A DNA stretch of 9,629 nucleotides from Planctomycetota bacterium (GCA_016928605.1 JAFGKN010000379.1:1-9629); one strand, 5' to 3'. Shown: positions 1 to 6,129, counted from the stretch's first letter. Made by a program: numbers and translations. Notes: generated from the letters alone by a model not told the origin.

Positions 1-122
1 GCGATGCGCCAGTGATGCTGGCGGTCCTTGCCGGCTCTGCGCCGTCCCTCTGCCAGGTTGAGGGCGACGGAGCTGATGGCCCTGCGCGTCTGGCGCGCAA
101 GATCGGGGTCGCGGACCCGGAG
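1..122 (-). CDS. Four-helix-bundle protein (23S rRNA IVP/S23 family), internal fragment running off the left edge
   Basis: Read on the minus strand from about base 122 down to base 1, the frame gives LRVRDPDLARQ, then TRRAISSVALNLAEG, then RRRAGKDRQHHWRIA. This matches the signature of the four-helix-bundle/23S rRNA intervening-sequence protein family: an Asp-x-Asp-Leu-x-x-Gln run, the SVALNLAEG core, a Gly-Lys-Asp-Arg turn, and the start of the R-I-A-x-G-S-A helix. The rest lies beyond base 1. Members are small (about 90-130 aa) and pentameric where structures are known; the family includes Avd, the accessory protein of diversity-generating retroelements. The biochemical role of most members is unknown. 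The oddity is the 5' end. No ATG, GTG or TTG occurs in this frame between the sdhB stop and the conserved core, and the usual first helix is replaced by Cys/Gly/Arg-rich sequence and then an Ala/Thr repeat. The gene is therefore probably frameshifted or 5'-truncated, or it starts at a rare codon. Family call confident; integrity not. Confidence 0.72.
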
Positions 123-161
123 CCGGCGACACCATCCCCCCGAGCTCCGCCCGCCGCAGAC

Positions 162-325
162 CGCTGCGCTTGCGGTTGCGCTTCCGGTTGGACCTGCGGT
201 TGCGGTGGCAGTGACCGTGGCGGTGGCGGTGGCCGTGGGCGAGGCGGTTGGGGTTGGGGCTGCGGTTTCGGCTGCGGCTGCGGCTGCCGTTGCCGTTGCC
301 GCTGCGGCTGCGGTCTGCGGTCTGC
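162..325. repeat. Degenerate in-register hexanucleotide tract
   Basis: On the plus strand bases 162-311 split into 25 consecutive hexamers without a register break, mostly of the form GGTTGC, GGCTGC, GGTGGC or CGTTGC. Two 7-base units, GGTCTGC, follow at 312-318 and 319-325. On the minus strand each hexamer equals two codons in the frame of the four-helix-bundle fragment (GCA ACC, GCC ACC, GCA GCC), so the tract reads as an (Ala-Thr/Ala-Ala)n stretch with a few Pro and Gly. Neighbouring units are more alike than distant ones (GGTGGC clustered at 222-233, GGCTGC at 270-287), as expected from slippage-driven expansion. It begins just past the sdhB stop and fills most of the gap to the fragment. 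Confidence 0.85.
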
Positions 326-334
326 GGCCGCCGG

Positions 335-1093
335 TCAGTGGAGCAGGATGCTCGCCCGGATGAACTCCCGGTTGAGGCGCGAGATGTGCTCCATCGAGAT
401 GTTCTTGGGGCAGGCCGCGGCGCACTCGCCGTGGTTCGTGCAGTTCCCGAAGCCCGCCTCGTCCATCGCCTTGACGAGCGCCAGAACGCGGGCCTCGCGC
501 TCCGGCTCGCCCTGGGGGAGGAGGGTGAGATGCGAGATCTTGGCGCCCACGAAGAGCATCGCGGCGGCGTTGGGGCAGGCCGCGACGCACGCGCCGCAGC
601 CGATGCACGATGCCGCGTCGAAGGAGAGGTCCGCCTTGTCCTTCGGCACGCGGATGGCGTTGGCTTCCTGAGCGCTCCCGGTGCGCACCGAGACGTAGCC
701 GCCGGCCTGCAGGATCTTGTCGAAAGCGCAGCGGTCGACGATGAGGTCCTTCATCACGGGAAACGCCTTCGCCCGCCAGGGCTCGACGACGATCGTCTCG
801 CCGTCCTTGAAGTGCCGCATGTGGAGCTGGCAGACGGTGGTGCCTGGCTCCGCGCCGTGAGCCTTTCCGTTGATCATCAGGCCGCACGTGCCGCAGATCC
901 CCTCGCGGCAGTCATGGTCGAAGGCGACGGGATCCTTACCCTCGAGGGTGAGGCGCTCGTTGAGGAGGTCGAGCATCTCCAGGAAGGACGTGTCGGGGGA
1001 GATGCCGGAGATCTCGTGGGTCTCGAGCCGCCCCTCGCTGCCGGCGTCCTTCTGGCGCCAGATTTTCAGAGTGAACCTCATGCCGCCCTTCAC
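335..1093 (-). CDS. sdhB: Succinate dehydrogenase/fumarate reductase iron-sulfur subunit
   Basis: This 252-aa protein carries electrons from the flavin of SdhA to the membrane haems and quinone, on the cytoplasmic face of the membrane. Residues 1-110 are a plant-type ferredoxin domain with the [2Fe-2S] ligands C62, C67, C70 (CREGICGTC) and C88. The C-terminal domain has C163-C166-C169 and C228 for [4Fe-4S] and C173, C218 and C224 for [3Fe-4S]. Assignments are by alignment to the known SdhB/FrdB pattern, and all eleven ligands are present. The start is GTG at 1091-1093. It overlaps the sdhA stop as GTGA, and an AAGGAG at 1100-1105 sits 6 bases upstream, which favours it over the in-frame ATG four codons later. 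The length fits type-B enzymes (about 240-260 aa). It is the last gene of the sdhC-A-B operon; no clear terminator follows, only the hexamer tract. Whether the enzyme runs as dehydrogenase or fumarate reductase cannot be told from sequence. Confidence 0.96.
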   Translation of the reverse strand: MKGGMRFTLKIWRQKDAGSEGRLETHEISGISPDTSFLEMLDLLNERLTLEGKDPVAFDHDCREGICGTCGLMINGKAHGAEPGTTVCQLHMRHFKDGETIVVEPWRAKAFPVMKDLIVDRCAFDKILQAGGYVSVRTGSAQEANAIRVPKDKADLSFDAASCIGCGACVAACPNAAAMLFVGAKISHLTLLPQGEPEREARVLALVKAMDEAGFGNCTNHGECAAACPKNISMEHISRLNREFIRASILLH

Positions 1094-3003
1094 TTGTAGC
1101 TCCTTTGCGTCAGCTCGATGTTCTCGAACCTGAGCGGTTCCTTGTGCAGCACCGGCTCCTCGCCCACGCCGCGGAACTCCCAGGCCGAGACGTGGGAGAA
1201 CTCTTCATCCCTGCGGAGAGCCTCGCGCTCTGCCGTCACGTGCTCTTCCCGGTAGTGGCAGCCGCAGGACTCCTCGCGGTTCAATGCGTCCTCCACCATC
1301 AGCTCGGCGAACTCGAGGAAGTCGGCGACGCGTCCCGCGTGCTCGAGGGCCTGGTTCAGCTCGCCGTGGCTTCCGGGCACGGTGACGTTCTCCCAGTACT
1401 CCTGGCGGATCTCCGGGATGCGCTTCCTGGCTTCGAGCAGCCCCTCGCGGTGTCTCGACATCCCGCACCTGTCCCAGAGGAGCAGGCCGATCTCGCGGTG
1501 GAAGTCGGCGACCGTCCGCCGCCCCTTGATGCGGAGCAGCTTCTGTACGCGTTCACCGGCCTCGAGCTCCCGCTGCTTCACGTCGGGATGGCCGAGGCTC
1601 ACATCGGGCAGGGAGGCGCCGGCGAGGTAGTCGCCGATGGTGTTGGAGATGATGAAGTAGCCGTCGGCAAGCCCCTGCATCAGCGCGCTGGCTCCCAGGC
1701 GGTTCGCGCCGTGGTCCGCGAAATTCGCTTCGCCGACGGCGTAGAGGCCGGGGATGGTGGTCATCAGGTTGTAATCGACCCACAGCCCGCCCATGGTGTA
1801 GTGGACCGCCGGGTAGATGCGCATCGGGGTCTCGTAGGGATTCTCCCCCGTGATGCGCTCGTACATCTGGAAGAGGTTGCCGTAGCGCTCCTCGATCCGG
1901 CCCGTCCCGAGCCGGGCGAGGGCGGTGGCGAAATCGAGGTAGACCGCGTGGCCCGTGGGGCCGATGCCGAGCCCGTCGTCGCAGACGCGCTTTGCCGCGC
2001 GCGAGGCCACGTCGCGCGGGACGAGGTTGCCGAAGCTGGGATACATCTCCTCGAGATAGTAGCAGCGCTCGGCTTCAGGGATGTCCTCGGGGCGCCGTGC
2101 GTCGCGCGGCTGCCGGGGGACCCAGACGCGGCCGTCGTTGCGGAGGCTCTCGCTCATCAGCGTGAGCTTGGCCTGGAAGTGCCCCTTCACGGGGATGCAG
2201 GTCGGATGGATCTGGGTGAAGCAGGGATTGGCGAAAAGGGCTCCGCGGCGGTGCGCGCGCCAGGCGGCCGTGACATTCGAGGAGAGAGCGTTGGTCGAGA
2301 GGCAGAAGACGTTTCCGTAGCCGCCGGTCGCGAGGACGACGGCGTGCGCCAGGTGGGAGCGGATCTCGCCCGTGACCAGGTGGCGCGTCACGATCCCGCG
2401 CGCCTTGCCATCGACGACGATGAGGTCGAGCATCTCCATGCGCGGGTGGACGCGGATCTTCCCCTCGGAGACCTGGCGCATCATGGACCCATAAGCGGCG
2501 AGCAGCAGCTGCTGGCCCGTCTGTCCCTTCGCGTAAAAGGTGCGGGAGACCTGCGCGCCTCCGAACGAACGGTTCGCGAGAAAGCCGCCGTACTCGCGGG
2601 CGAAGGGGACGCCCTGCGCCACGCAGTGGTCGATGATGAGGTTGCTGATCTGAGCCAGCCGGTACACATTGGCCTCGCGCGCGCGGAAGTCTCCTCCCTT
2701 GATCGTGTCGTAGAAGAGCCTCTGAATGCTGTCGCCGTCGTTGGTGTAGTTCTTCGCGGCGTTGATCCCGCCTTGAGCCGAGATGCTGTGCGCGCGGCGG
2801 GGGCTGTCCTGGAGGCAGAAGGACTGGACGTTGTAACCGAGCTCGGCGAGCGCCGCCGCGGCCGATGCCCCTGCCAGCCCGGTGCCGACGACGATCACGT
2901 CGATCCTTCGCTTGTTGGCCGGGCTGATGAGCTTGAGCTGGAAGCGGTGCCGGTCCCACCTCTCGGCGAGGGAGCCGCCTGGAATCCTGGCATCGAGGTT
3001 CAT
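1090..3003 (-). CDS. sdhA: Succinate dehydrogenase/fumarate reductase flavoprotein subunit
   Basis: This 637-aa catalytic subunit interconverts succinate and fumarate in the cytoplasm. Visible marks are the FAD dinucleotide-binding motif VVGTGLAG at residues 38-45, and the HSISAQGG block with H72 as the expected histidine bonded covalently to FAD. There is also the IHPT block around H266, SESLRNDG at 284-291, PRD with R330 as the likely catalytic arginine (by homology to the FrdA/SdhA arginine), HYTMGG at 401-406, and the FAD-binding segment HGANRLGAS at 431-439. The C-terminal helical and capping part is complete. At 637 aa it is longer than enterobacterial SdhA (about 590) and fits the longer type-B form. 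The frame stays open for 266 codons upstream across sdhC, but the ATG at 3001-3003 overlaps the sdhC stop as ATGA and has GGAG-AGG seven bases upstream, so that start is chosen. Translational coupling with sdhC and sdhB is likely. Confidence 0.97.
   Translation of the reverse strand: MNLDARIPGGSLAERWDRHRFQLKLISPANKRRIDVIVVGTGLAGASAAAALAELGYNVQSFCLQDSPRRAHSISAQGGINAAKNYTNDGDSIQRLFYDTIKGGDFRAREANVYRLAQISNLIIDHCVAQGVPFAREYGGFLANRSFGGAQVSRTFYAKGQTGQQLLLAAYGSMMRQVSEGKIRVHPRMEMLDLIVVDGKARGIVTRHLVTGEIRSHLAHAVVLATGGYGNVFCLSTNALSSNVTAAWRAHRRGALFANPCFTQIHPTCIPVKGHFQAKLTLMSESLRNDGRVWVPRQPRDARRPEDIPEAERCYYLEEMYPSFGNLVPRDVASRAAKRVCDDGLGIGPTGHAVYLDFATALARLGTGRIEERYGNLFQMYERITGENPYETPMRIYPAVHYTMGGLWVDYNLMTTIPGLYAVGEANFADHGANRLGASALMQGLADGYFIISNTIGDYLAGASLPDVSLGHPDVKQRELEAGERVQKLLRIKGRRTVADFHREIGLLLWDRCGMSRHREGLLEARKRIPEIRQEYWENVTVPGSHGELNQALEHAGRVADFLEFAELMVEDALNREESCGCHYREEHVTAEREALRRDEEFSHVSAWEFRGVGEEPVLHKEPLRFENIELTQRSYK
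1100..1105 (-). promoter_or_regulatory. sdhB ribosome binding site AAGGAG
   Basis: CTCCTT on the plus strand reads AAGGAG on the minus strand, 6 bases before the GTG of sdhB and inside the last codons of sdhA. It decides for the GTG start over the later ATG. Confidence 0.8.
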
Positions 3004-3659
3004 GGAGCCTCTCCGAGGAAGAAATGGATGTAGAGCGGAAAGGAGCAGAATCCCGCGGTGATGAGAGCGGCGAAGGCGTATCCGATCCAGTTGACGAAGG
3101 CGTCGAAGCGCGGATGCCGCACGCCGAGGGTCCTGATCGCGCTCTGGAAGCCGTGGCTCAGGTGAAAGCCCAGCATGATGATCGCCACGACGTAGATCAG
3201 CGTGAGGAAGAAGCTCTCGCGGAAGCTGCGGACGACCAGCTCGTAGAGCGAGCCGCCGCCGGAGGGCTGGAACTCGAGCCGGAAGTTGATGAGGTGGATG
3301 ATCGTGAACGTCGCGGTGGCCAGCCCCGTGACCACCATCGTCGTCGAGAAGACGGTCTGGGCTCCGCGGCTGCCCTTGACCTGGTACTTCAGGGGGCGCG
3401 ATCCGAGGTTCTCGAACGTCACGCGCAGGGCGGTCGCGATGTGCACCAGAAAGAGGGTGGCGAGGAAGATCTCCGCCGGCAGGAGCAGGCTGCTCGACCG
3501 CAGCAGGCGGGCGTACCCATCGAACGCCTCCTGGCCGAAGTAGAGGAAGAGATTGCCGAGGAGGTGCGTGATCAGGAATCCGCAGAGCAGGAGCCCGGAG
3601 ACGGCCACGATGACTTTCTTCCCGATGGAGGAAACGATCGTCCTCAGGAACCAGTTCAT
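3000..3659 (-). CDS. sdhC: Succinate dehydrogenase cytochrome b558-type membrane anchor
   Basis: This 219-aa protein anchors SdhAB in the membrane, carries haem b and reduces or oxidises quinone. Five hydrophobic segments can be seen, roughly at residues 14-40, 58-80, 105-127, 150-172 and 188-215, with no separate SdhD. This is the single-anchor type-B layout of Bacillus SdhC and Wolinella FrdC. Histidines H32, H73, H122 and H166/H169 lie in the first four helices, the positions expected for axial ligands of two haems. Diheme anchors are generally paired with menaquinone, so a menaquinone-linked enzyme is inferred. The ATG start has AAGGAG at 3665-3670, five bases upstream. It is the first gene of sdhC-A-B and its TGA overlaps the sdhA ATG. 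Family confidence is high; haem number and quinone type are inference. Confidence 0.93.
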   Translation of the reverse strand: MNWFLRTIVSSIGKKVIVAVSGLLLCGFLITHLLGNLFLYFGQEAFDGYARLLRSSSLLLPAEIFLATLFLVHIATALRVTFENLGSRPLKYQVKGSRGAQTVFSTTMVVTGLATATFTIIHLINFRLEFQPSGGGSLYELVVRSFRESFFLTLIYVVAIIMLGFHLSHGFQSAIRTLGVRHPRFDAFVNWIGYAFAALITAGFCSFPLYIHFFLGEAP

Positions 3660-3664
3660 GTTCT

Positions 3665-3670
3665 CTCCTT
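3665..3670 (-). promoter_or_regulatory. sdhC ribosome binding site AAGGAG
   Basis: AAGGAG on the minus strand, five bases before the sdhC ATG (3657-3659). A strong match at good spacing that fixes the operon's first start. Confidence 0.8.
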
Positions 3671-3703
3671 GAGCGAGCGGACAGTGCGCGGCCGCAGAGC
3701 TCG

Positions 3704-3728
3704 GAGTCTGTCCGGGAGTCTGCCGGAC
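3704..3728. repeat. Short tandem repeat and hairpin in the sdh leader
   Basis: GAGTCTGTCCGG (3704-3715) is followed at once by GAGTCTGCCGGA (3716-3727), a tandem copy with one base missing. Within it GTCCGG (3710-3715) and CCGGAC (3723-3728) form a perfect 6-bp stem with a 7-base loop. It lies about 45 bases upstream of the sdhC start, inside the predicted sdh 5' leader. Any regulatory role is conjecture. Confidence 0.5.
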
Positions 3729-3802
3729 CCCCCTCGATCTCAGGTCGGGGAGGAGAGGCGAGCTCCATCCTCACCCCGCGCCGGACCTGCAGCCGGGTCA
3801 CC

Positions 3803-3832
3803 AGTATTCAGGCATGGCCCGAGAAAGTCCAA
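3803..3832 (-). promoter_or_regulatory. Candidate sdh operon promoter
   Basis: On the minus strand TTGGAC (3827-3832) and AATACT (3803-3808, four of six to TATAAT) are 18 bases apart. This would give an sdh leader of about 135 nt. The -35 box is weak. The element lies back to back with the stronger plus-strand promoter at 3847-3875, and the two -35 boxes share a CAACC...GGTTG inverted repeat. Confidence 0.35.
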
Positions 3833-3846
3833 CCGTAACCTTCTGG

Positions 3847-3875
3847 TTGACAGGCCGGGGGGGGAGGAGTATAGG
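3847..3875 (+). promoter_or_regulatory. Sigma-70-type promoter TTGACA-N17-TATAGG
   Basis: A perfect -35 TTGACA (3847-3852), an exact 17-base spacer and TATAGG (3870-3875, four of six to TATAAT) point rightwards. Transcription would begin near 3882. This is the best promoter match in the window and stands out in such GC-rich sequence. The next protein gene on this strand starts only at 4277, nearly 400 bases away, with a terminator in between. Confidence 0.6.
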
Positions 3876-3881
3876 GGAGCT

Positions 3882-4220
3882 GGACGGCTCATCGAGCGCC
3901 CGCGCGACCAGGAGGGCCCTCTTCAAGCCCTGGCCCGCGCGCGGCCTCGCGAGCGACCGAGGGTGCTACTACGAGATGCGCGCATCGCCGACCCGTGCCA
4001 GCCTGTTCTCGTCTGTCCAGGGGCTCTCCCCGCGGGAGAGCGCTGCCGGCGGCGAAGGCGCGCCTCATCGTGCAGGCGAGATTCTCGTCCATCCGGCGCT
4101 CCGGCTTCTCCTGCCGGCCCGGCTGACCGTGTTGCGCGGCGCCGGGTGATCGGCGAGTCGACCCTGCTGAGCCCAGTCCATCGACCGCCGACACCTGCTG
4201 CCGAGGGTGCCGGCGTTTTT
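3882..4220 (+). ncRNA. Candidate attenuated leader or non-coding RNA
   Basis: The stretch runs from the predicted start of the plus-strand promoter to the T-run of the terminator, about 335-340 nt. It contains a 12-base palindrome GATGCGCGCATC (3975-3986), a perfect 8-bp hairpin GCTCTCCC/GGGAGAGC with a CGC loop (4023-4041), and CGCCG/CGGCG (4140-4155). I looked for tmRNA, RNase P RNA, SRP RNA and common riboswitch signatures and saw none. A 57-codon frame from the ATG at 3976 to the stop at 4147-4149 exists, but its Arg/Ala/Pro-rich product resembles nothing I know. The region is thus either a long 5' leader of the aminotransferase gene with transcription attenuation, or an independent RNA. 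Confidence 0.35.
4186..4220 (+). terminator. Intrinsic terminator before the aminotransferase gene
   Basis: CGCCGACACC (4186-4195) pairs with GGTGCCGGCG (4206-4215) as a 10-bp stem with one A-C mismatch and a 10-base loop, followed directly by TTTTT (4216-4220). It points rightwards and ends 56 bases before the aminotransferase ATG. The 3' arm GCCGG (4209-4213) could instead pair with CCGGC at 4226-4230, a possible alternative fold. Confidence 0.6.
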
Positions 4221-4265
4221 CATTTCCGGCGGAGCTTCGAGGCGCTTTGCCTCGCCGCAGTCGAA

Positions 4266-4270
4266 GAGGT
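4266..4270 (+). promoter_or_regulatory. Aminotransferase ribosome binding site, possibly in a stem
   Basis: GAGGT lies six bases before the ATG at 4277 and decides for that start over the in-frame TTG at 4247. Just upstream, CTTCGA (4235-4240) can pair with TCGAAG (4261-4266), which touches the ribosome site, while GAGGC/GCCTC offers a competing inner hairpin. Confidence 0.6.
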
Positions 4271-4276
4271 CCCGAG

Positions 4277-5617
4277 ATGTCCAGACGGGTGAGGATCCCC
4301 CCGGTCTCCGCGAAGGAGACTTCCGTCCGCTTCAGCCAGAGGGCGCAGCGGACCTGCGAGCAGCCGATCGCTTTCTTCATGAAGCAGGCGGTCGCCAATC
4401 CAGGCCTCATCTCGCTCGCGGCCGGGCTCGTGGACACGGAAAGCCTGCCGGTCGAGGAGACGCGGGAGATCCTGCGGGGCCTTCTCTCGGCAGATGGCGC
4501 GGCGCGTCATGCCCTGCAGTACGGCACGACCGACGGCTACGACCGGCTCCGCGAGCTGGCCGTCGCTCACGTGGAGGCGCTCGAGGGCCGTCCCGCCAGC
4601 GACATGAGCATCGATCCCTCCCGCGTGATCGTGACGACCGGCTCGCAGCAGCTGCTCTACATCGTCAGCGACATCCTGCTCGATCCCGGCGATATCGTCC
4701 TCGTCGGAGCGCCCGAGTACTTCGTCTACATGGGGACGCTCGAGAGCATCGGAGCGCGCGTCGTCGGAGTGCCCATGGACGAGCAGGGGATCATCCCCGA
4801 GGCCCTCTCGGATGTCCTCGCGGACCTGGATCGCTCCGGCCAGCTCCCGCTGGTCAAGCTGCTCTACTACGACAGCTACTACCAGAACCCGAGCGGAGTG
4901 ACATCGGCGCCGGCGAGGCGGCCCGAGATTCTCGAGGCCGTCGAGCGGTGGTCCCGCCACGGCCGCATCTTCATCCTCGAGGACGCGGCCTATCGCGAGC
5001 TCTGCTACGAGGGGACCAGTCCGCGGAGCATCCGCTCGTACGACCGGAGCGGCCGGACGGTCATCCTCGCGCAGACGTTCTCCAAGTCCTTCTCGCCCGG
5101 CCTCAAGACGGGGTACAGCATCCTTCCCGAGGAGCTGGTCGGCCCGATTCTCCAGCAGAAGGGAAACCACGACTTCGGCTCCTGCAACTTCGTCCAGCAT
5201 CTCCTCGCCGAGGCCTTCGCCACCGGCAGGCACGCGGAGCACGTGGGGAAGCTGAAGCGGGTCTACCGGGCGAAGCTGTCAGCGATGCTCGAGGCGCTCG
5301 AGACGGCCTTCGCGAGCGGTTCCGTGCCGGCGCGGTGGACGCGGCCCCAGGGCGGGCTCTACGTCTGGCTCGTGCTCCCCGAGGAGTTCGACACGCGGAT
5401 GAAGGGCCCCCTGTTCCAGCGGTGCATCGAGAAGGGGGTGCTCTACGTGCCTGGCGAGTACTGCTTTCCTCCGGAGACGAACGCCTCCGCAGCAGATCCG
5501 CTCGGCGGGCCGCGCAACACGATGCGCCTCACCTTCGGCAACCTGCCCGCGGAGAAGCTCCGCGAGGCGATCCATCGACTCGCGGATGCGCTCGAGAGCG
5601 GTCCCGCGGCCTCGTGA
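4277..5617 (+). CDS. PLP-dependent class I/II aminotransferase
   Basis: This 446-aa fold-type I PLP enzyme transfers an amino group between an amino acid and a 2-oxo acid in the cytoplasm. The pattern resembles the large group containing 2-aminoadipate transaminase LysN and the catalytic domain of MocR regulators; there is no N-terminal GntR DNA-binding domain. Visible residues are the cofactor phosphate-binding GSQQ near 122-125, N204 in QNPSG, D236 and Y239 in EDAAYREL (contacts to the pyridine ring and O3'), K270 in TFSKSFSPGLKTGY as the Schiff-base lysine, RPQGGLYVWL at 356-365, and R417 in MRLTF as the expected carboxylate anchor. The enzyme looks complete and active. Substrate cannot be read from sequence; candidates are aminoadipate, aromatic or branched-chain amino acids. 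The ATG with GAGGT six bases upstream is preferred. It stands alone on its strand behind a terminator-bearing leader and converges on the Rnk-like gene. Confidence 0.9.
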   Translation: MSRRVRIPPVSAKETSVRFSQRAQRTCEQPIAFFMKQAVANPGLISLAAGLVDTESLPVEETREILRGLLSADGAARHALQYGTTDGYDRLRELAVAHVEALEGRPASDMSIDPSRVIVTTGSQQLLYIVSDILLDPGDIVLVGAPEYFVYMGTLESIGARVVGVPMDEQGIIPEALSDVLADLDRSGQLPLVKLLYYDSYYQNPSGVTSAPARRPEILEAVERWSRHGRIFILEDAAYRELCYEGTSPRSIRSYDRSGRTVILAQTFSKSFSPGLKTGYSILPEELVGPILQQKGNHDFGSCNFVQHLLAEAFATGRHAEHVGKLKRVYRAKLSAMLEALETAFASGSVPARWTRPQGGLYVWLVLPEEFDTRMKGPLFQRCIEKGVLYVPGEYCFPPETNASAADPLGGPRNTMRLTFGNLPAEKLREAIHRLADALESGPAAS

Positions 5618-5702
5618 GGAGGCGGCGGGCGGCTTCCAGCCGATCCAGCGGCGGCTCGAGACGGCGCGCGACGGGATGGTAGGCGACCGGTCGATCTGCG
5701 TC
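5618..5702. other. Convergent intergenic gap
   Basis: Eighty-five bases separate the 3' ends of the aminotransferase and the Rnk-like gene. A 10-base palindrome CGACCGGTCG lies at 5684-5693. No stem with a T-run is seen in either direction, so termination here may depend on Rho or on collision. Confidence 0.5.
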
Positions 5703-6119
5703 TCAGAGGTGATAGTCGCCGGCCGCCTCCGGCTGGTAGAGGATCTCCTCGATGCGGATCCGGCGCACGCCGGCTGGAACGGGCCATTCGATCACATCGC
5801 CCTTGGCGTACCCGAGAATCGCTGTCCCGATGGGTGCCAGGATCGAGATGGCTCCCGCGTCGATGTCGGCGTTCTTGGGGAAGACGAGGACGTAGGTCAT
5901 CTCCTCGGAGGTGTCGACGTCGCGCAGGACGACCTTCGAGTTCATCGTGACCACGTCGGGCCGCACCTGCTCCGACTTCACGACCTTGGCTCTCGCGAGC
6001 TCCTCCGCCAGAGACTGGAGATCCTGCCTGAGAGGACGGCCGAATTCCTGAGCGACCCCGATGAGTTCCTCGAGCCGCGCCTTGTCGAACTCGGTGATGT
6101 AGATCCTTCTCGCTTTCAC
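5703..6119 (-). CDS. rnk: Rnk-like GreA/GreB C-domain transcription factor
   Basis: This 138-aa protein has a short N-terminal helical region (about residues 10-48) and a GreA/GreB-type C-terminal domain (about 51-126). It has the VTMNSKV strand and the SILAPIGTAILGYAKGD core typical of this family, and the start KARRIYITEFD is characteristic. Length matches Escherichia coli Rnk (136 aa), named as a regulator of nucleoside diphosphate kinase; Rnk binds RNA polymerase near the secondary channel but lacks the long coiled coil of GreA. The cellular role here is inferred from family only. The frame has GTG at both 6125 and 6119. The upstream one is embedded in the Shine-Dalgarno sequence GGAGGTGA itself, so the GTG at 6117-6119, five bases after GGAGG, is taken as the start. 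A minus-strand hairpin (6151-6171) lies in its leader. It lies downstream of the tRNA-Leu but is separated from it by a terminator. It could be annotated as a generic GreA/GreB-family factor. Confidence 0.88.
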   Translation of the reverse strand: MKARRIYITEFDKARLEELIGVAQEFGRPLRQDLQSLAEELARAKVVKSEQVRPDVVTMNSKVVLRDVDTSEEMTYVLVFPKNADIDAGAISILAPIGTAILGYAKGDVIEWPVPAGVRRIRIEEILYQPEAAGDYHL

Positions 6120-6121
6120 GG

Positions 6122-6129
6122 TCACCTCC
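6122..6129 (-). promoter_or_regulatory. Rnk-like gene ribosome binding site GGAGGTGA
   Basis: A full eight-base match to the 16S anti-Shine-Dalgarno sequence. It contains an in-frame GTG that cannot sensibly serve as both ribosome site and start, which sets the start two codons later. Confidence 0.8.

Noticed and set aside
162..325. CRISPR array or coding Val/Ala-rich protein on the plus strand
   Set aside because: Units are 6 bases without spacers. The plus-strand frames are pure composition; only the minus-strand frame connects to a known family.
1105..3033. A 642-codon plus-strand open frame across sdhA
   Set aside because: Antisense to a fully conserved sdhA. No motif, ribosome site or plausible composition.
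3004..3801. In-frame upstream extension of sdhA by 266 codons
   Set aside because: It overlaps all of sdhC in another frame and is Arg/Pro-rich. The ATGA overlap and ribosome site fix the start at 3003.
3814..4149. A 111-codon plus-strand frame in the same gap
   Set aside because: Its ATG lies upstream of the promoter -35 box, has no ribosome site, and the product has no recognisable pattern.
3882..4220. tmRNA, RNase P RNA, SRP RNA, 6S RNA or a T-box leader
   Set aside because: No tRNA-like ends, no RNase P or SRP core sequences, no long 6S-type rod with a central bubble. The AGGGTG-like bits lie in the wrong arm of the terminator for a T-box.
3889..4437. A 182-codon minus-strand frame in the gap and the start of the aminotransferase
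   Set aside because: It has low-complexity Arg/Gly/Ala composition, runs antisense to conserved aminotransferase sequence, and spans the terminator and leader.
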